Shown: positions 25,611 to 33,395 of the stretch, one piece after another | Layout of the letters: each line of letters starts with the position of its first letter | Numbering within the stretch: the first letter of the stretch is position 1 | Assembly (NCBI RefSeq): GCF_048066175.1 | Contig: NZ_JBLTXA010000009.1 | Location: forward strand, 62,001 to 126,000 | Length of the DNA: 64,000 nt | Direction of reading: 5' to 3' | Source of the DNA: Niveispirillum fermenti | GTDB taxonomy: Bacteria > Pseudomonadota > Alphaproteobacteria > Azospirillales > Azospirillaceae | Notes under the pieces: model-generated | Told to the model about the DNA's origin: nothing | The model's input: only the letters and a program-made list of their open reading frames with translations | Databases searched by the model: none | Made by a program: the position numbers and the translations under genes

Positions 25611-28433
25611 TCAGAACCGGAACCGTGCCCCGATGGCATAGGCACGGCCGATCCGGTCGTAAAAGGCGGAGGAGGCGTAGCTGGGTGCCGTGACGGCGTT
25701 CGGCGTCATGGGCGGTGCGACGTTGAACAGATTGTCGATGGCACCGTAAATCTCCACCGCGTCGGTCACGTCGATCTTGGCATTGATATCGACATAGGTA
25801 CGCGAGGGCACGGAATTGTCGGGAATATCCACCCCTTCCACATAGCCCGCGTTCAGCTTCCCGCCATCGACATAGCGCAGCAGCACCCCCAGAGCGAACC
25901 CACTGCCCGCATAATCGGCCGACAGCGACGCCCGCCATTTGGGAATGCCGCCGGCCGGTCCCAGCGTCCCGGTGCTGCCCACCACACCGGCATAGTCGGT
26001 GGTGACCCCGTTGGAGGTGACGGTCAGTTCATCGATATAGGTCGCCAGGCCCCGGACCGTGATCCGGCCATCGGCCATGTCGAAACCATACATGGCTTCC
26101 ATGTCGAAGCCCTTGGCCGAGGAGCGCGCCGCGTTGATCAGCGTGGCCTGCACCCGCGAAATGACATTGCCGTCGAAGGTGATGGCGCCGCACAGGTCGG
26201 TCTGCTTGCGGACAAGGCAACCATCCACGATCTGCTGGCCGTTGAGCGAGGTGATCGCATCACGGATATTGAAGGAGAAATAATCGAATGAGGCGCGGAA
26301 GCCCGGCAACCAGTCGGGCTGGAACACGGCACCGCCCGTGAAGGACTTGCTGCGTTCCGGCCGCAGGTCGGGATTGCCACCGGTCAATTGCAGCGTGGTC
26401 AGCGCGACATTGGTTTCCGGGTTGGTGATGGTGTTGAAGAACTGGTTCTGGCCGGAGAACAGTTCATTGATATTGGCCGCCCGGATGTCGCGTGACAGGG
26501 TGGCCCGCAGCCGCACCTCGTCGATGGGCTGATAATTGGCGCCCACCTTCCAGGTTTCCACCCTGCCGCTGGTGGAATAGTCGGTGACGCGGCCGGCCAG
26601 GTTCAGCTCAAGCGACCTAGCCAGCGGCGCATCGACCAGAAGCGGGGCCACAAGCTCCATATAGGCTTCCTTGACGTTCAGCGATCCGTCCAGCGCCTGC
26701 GGATTGACGGTCTTCCAGCCGGAACGCTTGGAGACATCGTCATTGGTGGCCCGCACCGATTCACGCCGATATTCGGCACCCGCCGCCATCGACACATCAC
26801 CCGCCCAGGTCGCGAAGGGCGAACCCTCCACATTCACGGCATAGACATCCTGCTTCTGCCGGCTGTCCAGGAAGGCCGTGCCGCCGATATAGTCCAGTGC
26901 CGCCTGTGAGACAGAACCGGCACCGAACAGGTTGATGGGCACGCAGGCGCGGATATCACCATAGGGGTCCTGTGCCGCCGTCGGGTTGGGATTGTTCAGC
27001 AGCGCCCGGCAGATCGGCTGGCCCGTGGCCGGATTGATGACGGAATCCACGCCCAGGTTGAAACGGTTATTGTTCCGGTTGTTGCCATCCTCGCGATAGT
27101 AACGCACCCGGCTGAACTGCGCCGACGCATCCCAGCGCCAGCCATCGCCGAACCGGCCGTTGGCGCCAAGGCCATAGCGCTGGATGGTATTCTCCACGCT
27201 GTTGGTGAAGGCCCCTTCCTCCGCACCGACGCGACCGATCCGGAAATTCGACTGGTTGTTGGCGACCAGGATGTCCCGGATCTGGCTGGGCAGGAAGGCA
27301 TTGTCCCGCTGGATGGTGATGTTGCCATTATCGGTAGCCGTCGTGCCGTCGGAGAAGATGTCGGCACGCGAATAGAGCGCGTCGGCGAAGAAACTGACAT
27401 CCTCTGTCGCATCGAAGCTGAGGCGGGCGAAGCCGGTACCGCGTTCGATCTCCGGCGAGATGTTCGACGTGTCGGAGAGCGAGGCGCCGTCCCCGCCCGA
27501 CATATAGGTGCTGCCGACATAAGTACCGCGATTGAAGGGCAGCACCGTGCCGCCCGGTCCGAATTGCAGGTTGCGCAGCGCCGCGATGCTGTTGGATGCG
27601 GTCACGCCGCCCAGGGTCATCTGCGAGAAGCGCGCATCGGGTGCGATGACCTGGCGGGTCTGGCCCGGCGTGCCGGCAGCCGGGTTGGTCATGATCGCAT
27701 AGCCACCGCGGGCCCAGGGACGGCTGGCCTGTGCCAGTTGCCCGTCATCCTTGAAATAATCGCCGGCGGCGACCAGATGCAGGCGTCCGAACGCCTTGCC
27801 CACGGCAACCGATGCCGCCGGCTTGTGGTGGTCGTCATATTTGGACTGGCTGTACTGGACGGACCCCTTGGCCCCTTCGAAACGGTCATCCAGGAAGATG
27901 TTGACCACGCCCGACACGGCGTCGGAGCCATAGGCGGCGGATGCGCCACCGGTCACGATCTCCAGCCGTTTGATCAGGGCAGCCGGGATGACATTGATGT
28001 CGATGCCACCGGTCGGGTCGGTGGCCGCGAAGCGGCGCCCGTCGACCAGCACCAAGGTGCGGTTGGGGCCCAGGCCGCGCAGGTCAAAATTGCTGGCGCC
28101 GATGGGCTGGCTCGACTGGCCGGTATTCTGCACCGGCTTCAGCGACGGCATGTCGAACATGACATCCGCGAGGTTGCGGATGCCGCGGGCTTCCAACTCC
28201 TGCTGCCCCACCGACGTCACGGGTGTCGGCGCCGTGAAACCGGTGATGCGCGTGCCGGTAACGATGATTTCCGTCAGTTGCAGCGGTTCGGCAGCCATTT
28301 CCGCGTCCTTGTCCTGTGCAAACGCGCCGGCCGCGGACAGAAATCCGACCGAAAGCGCACACAGGGCCACGGCCGCGGCCCGTTGCCGGCTCCTGAAACC
28401 GTACATAGTCAGGATATCATTTCGATGCAGCAT
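25611..28433 (-). CDS. TonB-dependent outer-membrane receptor 2
   Basis: The start is set at 28433, five bases after GGGGAGGG; it gives 940 residues beginning MLHRNDILTMYG with signal peptide AAAVALCALSVGFLSAAGAFA. TonB box TEIIVTGTRITGF, plug (RGLGPNRTLVLVDG; LEIVTGGASAAYGSDAVSG) and a barrel ending in GARFRF follow. Overall organisation and many segments match receptor 1 (10271), including PATGQPICR and DPYGDIRAC. Divergent from an orphan substrate-binding protein, with two candidate operators between them. Likely ligand is a large plant-derived aromatic or glycoside; not provable here. Confidence 0.93.
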   Translation of the reverse strand: MLHRNDILTMYGFRSRQRAAAVALCALSVGFLSAAGAFAQDKDAEMAAEPLQLTEIIVTGTRITGFTAPTPVTSVGQQELEARGIRNLADVMFDMPSLKPVQNTGQSSQPIGASNFDLRGLGPNRTLVLVDGRRFAATDPTGGIDINVIPAALIKRLEIVTGGASAAYGSDAVSGVVNIFLDDRFEGAKGSVQYSQSKYDDHHKPAASVAVGKAFGRLHLVAAGDYFKDDGQLAQASRPWARGGYAIMTNPAAGTPGQTRQVIAPDARFSQMTLGGVTASNSIAALRNLQFGPGGTVLPFNRGTYVGSTYMSGGDGASLSDTSNISPEIERGTGFARLSFDATEDVSFFADALYSRADIFSDGTTATDNGNITIQRDNAFLPSQIRDILVANNQSNFRIGRVGAEEGAFTNSVENTIQRYGLGANGRFGDGWRWDASAQFSRVRYYREDGNNRNNNRFNLGVDSVINPATGQPICRALLNNPNPTAAQDPYGDIRACVPINLFGAGSVSQAALDYIGGTAFLDSRQKQDVYAVNVEGSPFATWAGDVSMAAGAEYRRESVRATNDDVSKRSGWKTVNPQALDGSLNVKEAYMELVAPLLVDAPLARSLELNLAGRVTDYSTSGRVETWKVGANYQPIDEVRLRATLSRDIRAANINELFSGQNQFFNTITNPETNVALTTLQLTGGNPDLRPERSKSFTGGAVFQPDWLPGFRASFDYFSFNIRDAITSLNGQQIVDGCLVRKQTDLCGAITFDGNVISRVQATLINAARSSAKGFDMEAMYGFDMADGRITVRGLATYIDELTVTSNGVTTDYAGVVGSTGTLGPAGGIPKWRASLSADYAGSGFALGVLLRYVDGGKLNAGYVEGVDIPDNSVPSRTYVDINAKIDVTDAVEIYGAIDNLFNVAPPMTPNAVTAPSYASSAFYDRIGRAYAIGARFRF

Positions 28434-28536
28434 TCCGCCCTCCCCTTTTATGGTCTTGGCCTCCGACAGGCCTTGCTTTTGCAGCACATTCGCACGAAGC
28501 ACGGTTAACCCGTCCAATCGTTTATATCGCCGGGAT

Positions 28537-28555
28537 TGATACCCTTGCGGCATCA
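28537..28555. promoter_or_regulatory. LysR-type operator (T-N11-A palindrome), copy 3
   Basis: TGATACCC-TTG-CGGCATCA keeps the 3-bp centre and T-N11-A spacing of copies at 1278 and 18504, with two arm mismatches. It overlaps the candidate IclR site at 28547 by nine bases, between receptor 2 and the substrate-binding-protein gene. Confidence 0.4.
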
Positions 28556-28577
28556 TAACGAATCATATTATACAATG
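28547..28577 (-). promoter_or_regulatory. Candidate IclR operator, copy 4
   Basis: On the minus strand: CATTG, TATAATATGA, TTCGTTATGAT. ATTG-N10-TTCGTTAT is identical in spacing to copy 1 at 6074, with 21 of 32 positions matching. The well-conserved part is 28555-28577, upstream of both receptor 2 and the divergent substrate-binding-protein gene. Confidence 0.5.
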
Positions 28578-28611
28578 TTGAACGATATCTGATTGTAAAG
28601 AGGAAACGCTG

Positions 28612-29625
28612 ATGCGGCGCATCCGGTGCCTGATCCTTGGCTTGACCGCCTGCCTTACCACTGCCTGCGCCCCGGTTGTGGCCGGCCCTGTCGGTGACAA
28701 GGGGGCGGCATTGCGGATCGTCGGCCGGCACGACGTCATGGAAGTCGGACCTGTGCTGTACGCGGTTGAACAGGCCGGCCCTTTGGTCGCAACCTTCAGC
28801 AGCGGTGGTGTGGACAATCTTTTCAGGGTCGATGGCGTGGCGGCGGCGGGTGGCTTCGACCATGCGCCGGGCCGGGCCGACCTGGCGGCACAGGCCGAAA
28901 CCCAGGCACTCCGCGCCTCTGTCGCCAATCCGAACCTGCGCATCATCCTGACGGTGACAGAGGGGCTTTACCGTGTTGTCGCCCGCCGTTCCGCCGGCAT
29001 CGCGCAGGTGGAGGATCTGCGCGGCAAGCGCATCGGCGTGTTCGAACGGACCTCCGCCGCCTATTTCCTGGACAGGCTGCTGGCGAAGGCGGGTATTCCG
29101 GGCGATGCCGTCACCCTGGTTCCCCTGCGCCCGCGGGAAATGGAACCGGCGCTGGCCGCGCGCACAGTGGATGCCATCGCGATCTGGGAGCCGGAAAGCG
29201 AGCGCGGCGAGCGGACATTGGGCGATGATGCGATCAGCTTCTCCGACCCCGTCCTCTACCGGGAGCTTTACAACCTGAACACCACGGCAGAGGCGCTGGC
29301 CGATCCTGCGCGCCGGGAACGGATCGTCGATTTCGTGCGGCGGCTGATCACGGCCGCGCGCGTTGCCACCGACCAGCCGTCGCAAATCTGGCCGCTTGTC
29401 GCCACCTCAAGCGGGTATCCCGCCGATCTGGTCGCCGCCTCCTGGCCCCATCACCGGTTTCCGGCCGGCCTGCCGGCTGACCTGCTGGACGTGATGGTGG
29501 AGCAGGAGCAGTGGCTGGCGGCCCAGAACGCCCGCTCGCCGCGCGACCGGGCGCAACTCGCCCCTTTAATCGATGCGACGGTGCTGCACGACGCGCTGGC
29601 AACCCATGGCGGCCCGGCCGAATAA
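28612..29625 (+). CDS. ABC-type substrate-binding protein (NMT1/TauA-like), orphan
   Basis: A 337-residue exported protein with AGAGGAAA ribosome site. The N-terminus MRRIRCLILGLTACLTTAC ends at a Cys resembling a lipobox. The mature part has the periplasmic-binding-protein II features of the nitrate/taurine/thiamine-precursor group: EDLRGKRIGVFERTSAAYFLDRLLAKAGI (about 135-165), a 'DAIAIWEPE' hinge segment (about 190) and a C-terminal helical region. Such proteins feed an ABC permease, but none is encoded nearby, so it may pair with a distant permease or act as a ligand sensor. Shares its promoter region with TonB receptor 2. Confidence 0.83.
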   Translation: MRRIRCLILGLTACLTTACAPVVAGPVGDKGAALRIVGRHDVMEVGPVLYAVEQAGPLVATFSSGGVDNLFRVDGVAAAGGFDHAPGRADLAAQAETQALRASVANPNLRIILTVTEGLYRVVARRSAGIAQVEDLRGKRIGVFERTSAAYFLDRLLAKAGIPGDAVTLVPLRPREMEPALAARTVDAIAIWEPESERGERTLGDDAISFSDPVLYRELYNLNTTAEALADPARRERIVDFVRRLITAARVATDQPSQIWPLVATSSGYPADLVAASWPHHRFPAGLPADLLDVMVEQEQWLAAQNARSPRDRAQLAPLIDATVLHDALATHGGPAE

Positions 29626-29695
29626 CGCCTGGCAAGGCGGACACCGGAAGGAGGGGAGGCCGCATCAGGCCGGCCACTATTCCTGGCTGCCGCCT

Positions 29696-29965
29696 TTATC
29701 GTTCCCAGCCAATGCTCAATCTGACCGCGCGGGGGCGAACAGAGGTTGTCTGCGGACCGGCGGCGAGCGTGAACGGATTGCCATGGGCGAACTGGTTGGC
29801 ATCGATGTCCAGGATATTATCCATGGCGACACCCATGGACCAGCCGCCGGGCAGGTCCACCATGACACGCGCGACCAGCAGGCCGTCATCGACATGGCAA
29901 ACCGCATCTTCGGTCTGTTCGCCGGGCTTTTCCGGGCCATCCCGCACAGCCGCCATCCCGGAGAG
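29696..29965 (-). pseudogene. 3' relic of a TonB-dependent receptor
   Basis: About 75 codons with strong GC3 coding bias end at 29696. The translation carries a receptor C-terminus: GWSMGVAMDNILDIDANQFAHGN, then PFTLAAGPQT, VRPRAVRLSIGW. This is the last two beta-strands of a TonB receptor barrel. Beyond about 29930 the similarity stops and no upstream barrel or plug exists, so the gene has lost more than 90 percent of its length. The terminal residues are ER rather than the usual aromatic, consistent with decay. Confidence 0.6.
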
Positions 29966-29969
29966 CGGA

Positions 29970-30240
29970 ATGCCGGGCCGGCATATCCGTGCTGATCTGT
30001 CGACACCGGCCGGCATTGCCCACGCAGCCGAGCAGGCGCGGCGGCTGGCACCGCAGATGCTGTTCAATATCGCGGACCGGCAATATTTCGGCCGCTTGGA
30101 CGCACACGGCCCCCTGGCGCAGCGGTTCGCCGGACTGACCGGCATGGCGCAGACCCGGCCGCGAAGTGGCCGACGCCGGCCGGCGGGACGAGATCAGCGC
30201 CATCCTGGCACAGGTGGAAATGAAAATGGCCCGCCGGTGA
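29970..30240 (+). pseudogene. Small frameshifted gene of unknown function
   Basis: An ATG at 29970 with GGAGAGCGG upstream opens a codon-biased frame (MPGRHIRADLSTPAGIAHA, ARRLAPQMLFNIADRQYFG). At about 30157 the frame changes; dropping one C there restores a convincing ending, REVADAGRRDEISAILAQVE, stopping at 30240 after about 89 residues. Without that correction the frame continues into Arg/Pro/Gly-rich nonsense. I do not recognise the family. It lies back-to-back with the receptor relic. The stretches 29626-29695 and 30241-30307 show nothing else. Confidence 0.4.
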
Positions 30241-30307
30241 CGTATCAAGGTCCGGGCGACCGGACAGACGATGCAAGGCGGCTAAAAAGGAAGGGGCGTT
30301 CCCCCTC

Positions 30308-30745
30308 CTACCCCGCGCGCCGCCGGTATATGGCGTTTCCCCTGGCCACCGGCCCCTGACGGCATATCAGCAGACCATCGACGAATGCCATGCGCCGCGT
30401 GGTCTGGATCAGGCGGCAGCGGCTCTCGATCCAGGTTCCGGCACCGGCCGGGCGCAGGAAATCCGTGGACAGGCTGATGGTCGGCGTTCCCGTCTCCTGG
30501 TTCGCGAAATTGGCGACATAGCCCAACGCCAGGTCAAGCACCGTGCCCAGCATCCCGCCGTGGCAGCCGCCCAGCTTGTTGCAGTGTTTCTCCTCCACCC
30601 TGAACCCGATCCTGACCGGCTCCTCCGGATTGTCGGGCATCACCAGCATCGACAGCGGACCGACCAGTTGCGCGAAATGGTCGATGGTTTCGACCGGGCC
30701 CCAGGCGCCATGCGTCATCGGCCCTTCATTGATGATGGTATCCAT
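30308..30745 (-). CDS. PaaI-type hotdog thioesterase
   Basis: A 145-residue hotdog-fold thioesterase with AGGAGGTCCGG ribosome site. The active-site region KLGGCHGGMLGTVLDLALGYVA (about 57-78) carries HGG and the catalytic Asp on the central helix; the strand TISLSTDFLRPAGAGTWIES follows. It would hydrolyse acyl- or aryl-CoA to the free acid and CoA, relieving trapped intermediates. Last gene of the 12-gene CoA operon, overlapping the racemase gene by 20 bases. Confidence 0.88.
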   Translation of the reverse strand: MDTIINEGPMTHGAWGPVETIDHFAQLVGPLSMLVMPDNPEEPVRIGFRVEEKHCNKLGGCHGGMLGTVLDLALGYVANFANQETGTPTISLSTDFLRPAGAGTWIESRCRLIQTTRRMAFVDGLLICRQGPVARGNAIYRRRAG

Positions 30746-31850
30746 TCCGGACCTCCTGCCTTTTCAGCCACCCGGCCAGCACCGTTTCACCGTCCAGCAT
30801 CCGCCCGATATCCGGCGGCGTGCGCGACAGGCGGGGGGCCGGCGCGCAATGACGTATCCCGTCAATATCCCGATAGGCGCCGCGGGCGGCCATGTGCGGA
30901 TGGTCCATCACCTCGTCCAGGGTCAGGACAGGAGCGAAACAGGCGTCGGTTCCTTCCAGCAGTGACACCCATTCAGCCCGCGTGCGGGTGGCGAACAGGG
31001 CAGCCAGACGCAGGCTGCGTGCCGGCCACGATGACGGATTGTCCTGATCGGCATAAAGATCGGCGGGCGCCCCCAGACGATCCAGCAATTCCTTGTAGAA
31101 ATGCGGTTCCAGTGGCCCGACGGAAATGTCCTTGCCATCGGCGCAGCGATAGCAGCGGTAGAAGGGGGCGGCCCCACCCAGTACGCTGCGGTCGCGGTCC
31201 AGCGACACATGGCCCGCCGGCACCAGGCCGGAGAACATGGCCATCAGCGAGGTGACGCCATCGACGATGGCGGCATCCACCACCTGCCCCCGGCCCGACC
31301 GCTCCCGCTCCCACAGGGCCGAGACGATGCCCAGCGCCAGGAACAGCGACCCGCCACCGAAATCACCCACAAGGTTGAGCGGCGGGATGGCCGGCCCGTC
31401 CTGCGGACCGATGGCGGCCAGGGCACCGGTCAAGGCGATATAGTTGATATCATGCCCGGCCGCCCTGGCCAGCGGCCCTTCCTGACCCCAGCCCGTCATG
31501 CGACCATAGATCAGGCGGGGGTTGCGGTCGCACAGAATATCCGGCCCCAGCCCCAGCCGTTCCATGACACCAGGCCGGAACCCCTCGATCAGCACATCGG
31601 CGCGCGATGCCGCCTGCAGGCATTTCTCCCGCCCCCCCGGCGACCGGATATCCAGCGTCAGGTTGGCGCGTCCCCTGTCCATCACCGGGTTGGGCCAGCC
31701 ATTGCCGCCGGCCCGGTCGATGCGCAGCACCTCCGCCCCCAGATCCGACAGCAGCATGGCGCAATAGGGACCGGGGCCGATGCCGGCGAATTCCAGGACG
31801 CGGACCCCGGCCAGGGGTCCCGTCCGCTTCGGCACTTCCGTCGGCGTCAT
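30726..31850 (-). CDS. Alpha-methylacyl-CoA racemase (CoA-transferase family III)
   Basis: A 374-residue family III protein. The motif LEFAGIGPGPYCAMLLSDLGAEVLRID opens it. Key racemase residues align with mycobacterial MCR: His133-Asp134 in AGHDINYIALTG and Asp163 in VGDFGGGS, exactly the 30-residue spacing of MCR His126/Asp156. Such enzymes interconvert 2R- and 2S-methylacyl-CoA, needed before stereospecific acyl-CoA dehydrogenases can oxidise alpha-methyl-branched chains (sterol or isoprenoid side chains, methyl-branched aromatics). ATGA overlap with the upstream crotonase gene. Strong clue to the operon's substrate class. Confidence 0.9.
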   Translation of the reverse strand: MTPTEVPKRTGPLAGVRVLEFAGIGPGPYCAMLLSDLGAEVLRIDRAGGNGWPNPVMDRGRANLTLDIRSPGGREKCLQAASRADVLIEGFRPGVMERLGLGPDILCDRNPRLIYGRMTGWGQEGPLARAAGHDINYIALTGALAAIGPQDGPAIPPLNLVGDFGGGSLFLALGIVSALWERERSGRGQVVDAAIVDGVTSLMAMFSGLVPAGHVSLDRDRSVLGGAAPFYRCYRCADGKDISVGPLEPHFYKELLDRLGAPADLYADQDNPSSWPARSLRLAALFATRTRAEWVSLLEGTDACFAPVLTLDEVMDHPHMAARGAYRDIDGIRHCAPAPRLSRTPPDIGRMLDGETVLAGWLKRQEVRNGYHHQ

Positions 31851-32626
31851 GCGAACCTTGCCTTCCGCCCTTCCAGAAAGGCGTTGATGCCCTCGGTCGC
31901 GTTGGGTTCCAGGGCGCAGAGTGCGATATCCGCCGCCTCCCGTTCCAACTGGGTTTCCAGTTCGCGGGAAGAGGAGGAAAGCAGCAGCCGCTTGGACCGC
32001 GCCAGCGCCTGGGTGGGCATGGCGGCCAGCCGCCGGGCGATCTTCTCCGCTTCGGGCAGCAGGTCCCCATCCTCCAGCACCCGCATGGCCAGACCGGCGC
32101 TGACCGCTTCCTCCGCATTCAGGGTTTTTGCCAGGAACAGCATCTCCTGCGCCTTGCGCAGCCCCACCAGCCGTGGCAGCAGGAAGGTGGTGCCGGCATC
32201 GGGCGACAGGCCGATGCCGGGATAGGCGACGGTGAAGCTGGCCGATCGTCCCGCCAGCACCACATCACCCAGGATGGCCAGACCCAGCCCCGCGCCCGCC
32301 GCCGGGCCATTGACGGCCACCACCACGGGCTTGGACAGCGATGCCAGCCGTGCCACCGCCATATGCAACGACGCCGTCAGCTTGCGTACAAAATTGCCCA
32401 GATTGTCCGACGCGGCGGCAAACGCCCGGACATTGCCGCCCACGCAGAACAGGCGCCCCGCGCCGGTCAACAGGACCGCGCGCACGGCCCTGTCATCCTC
32501 CGCCGCGTGGGCCAGGTCCAGCAGCCGGTCGGCAAAGGCCTGATCGATGGCGTTGCCGGCATCGGGATTGTCCAGGATGATGCGGGCCACCCCGTCCTGG
32601 ACCTCGTATCGGATCGTCTCGGTCAT
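31847..32626 (-). CDS. Crotonase, PaaG/enoyl-CoA isomerase-like
   Basis: The start at 32626 overlaps the SDR stop (ATGA), giving 259 residues. Typical crotonase features: LDNPDAGNAID, GAGRLFCVGGNVRAF, VAVNGPAAGAGLGLAILGD and SFTVAYPGIGLSPDAGTTFLLPRLVG. The SPDxG segment with Asp in place of the second hydratase Glu is characteristic of PaaG and delta3-delta2 enoyl-CoA isomerases rather than of hydratases. It probably shifts a double bond in an unsaturated acyl-CoA. Confidence 0.87.
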   Translation of the reverse strand: MTETIRYEVQDGVARIILDNPDAGNAIDQAFADRLLDLAHAAEDDRAVRAVLLTGAGRLFCVGGNVRAFAAASDNLGNFVRKLTASLHMAVARLASLSKPVVVAVNGPAAGAGLGLAILGDVVLAGRSASFTVAYPGIGLSPDAGTTFLLPRLVGLRKAQEMLFLAKTLNAEEAVSAGLAMRVLEDGDLLPEAEKIARRLAAMPTQALARSKRLLLSSSSRELETQLEREAADIALCALEPNATEGINAFLEGRKARFA

Positions 32627-33384
32627 TTCGGTGCCATCCTGATCGCGCCGTCCAGGCGAATGGTCTCGCCGTTCAGCATGGGGTTGCGGATGATGCTTTC
32701 CACCAGTTGGGCATATTCCTCCGGCCGGCCCAGGCGCGCGGGAAACGGTGCCTGCCGTCCCAGGCTGTCCTGCGCCGCCGGCGGCAGGCCCGCCAGCATG
32801 GGCGTCATGAAGATGCCGGGCGCGATGGTCAGCACGCGGATACCCAGGGGTGACAGGTCGCGGGCGATGGGCAGGGTCATCCCCGCCACCCCGGCCTTCG
32901 ACGCCGCATAGGCCGCCTGCCCGATCTGCCCGTCGAACGCGGCGACGCTGGCCGTGTTGATGATCACGCCACGCTCTTCCCCCACCGGATCGGCATCGGC
33001 CAGACGGGCCGCGACCTTGGACAGGGCGTTGAAGGTGCCGATCAGGTTGATGTCGATGACCCGGCGGAACAGGTCGAGCGCATGCGGCTGCCCTTCCCGC
33101 CCGACCGTCTTGGCGGGTGGGGCGATGCCGGCGCAATTGACCAGGATGCGGGCCTTGCCGTTCTGCTGCTCTGCCGCCAGCACCGCGTCGGCCACCTGGG
33201 CATCATCGGTGATGTTGACGGCCCGGAAGGTGGCACCGATTGCCGCCGCCGTGGCCTGCCCCCCCTCTTCATTCAGGTCGAAAAGGGTGACCTTCGCCCC
33301 TTCCCGCGCCAGCAGGGCGGCCGTGGCCGCCCCAAGGCCGGAGGCACCGCCGGTGACGATGGCTGCATGTCCGTTGATCTGCAT
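32623..33384 (-). CDS. SDR, 3-hydroxyacyl-CoA dehydrogenase type-2-like
   Basis: The ATG at 33384 has GAGGAGG seven bases upstream (a TTG two codons earlier is less likely); 253 residues. Motifs: TGGASGLG (11-18), NCAG (about 84), Ser in NTASVAAFDGQIGQ (about 144) and YAASK (about 158-162). The sequence closely follows HSD17B10/type-2 HADH, which oxidises 2-methyl-3-hydroxyacyl-CoA. Asp41 in LFDLNEEG indicates NAD preference. Together with the racemase this supports branched-chain beta-oxidation. Confidence 0.92.
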   Translation of the reverse strand: MQINGHAAIVTGGASGLGAATAALLAREGAKVTLFDLNEEGGQATAAAIGATFRAVNITDDAQVADAVLAAEQQNGKARILVNCAGIAPPAKTVGREGQPHALDLFRRVIDINLIGTFNALSKVAARLADADPVGEERGVIINTASVAAFDGQIGQAAYAASKAGVAGMTLPIARDLSPLGIRVLTIAPGIFMTPMLAGLPPAAQDSLGRQAPFPARLGRPEEYAQLVESIIRNPMLNGETIRLDGAIRMAPK

Positions 33385-33395
33385 GGTCAACCTCC

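Noticed and set aside
29511..30359. 282-codon plus-strand frame as one complete gene
   Set aside because: Only codons from 29970 to about 30157 look coding; the rest is Arg/Pro/Ser-rich, and part of it is antisense to the receptor relic and the thioesterase.
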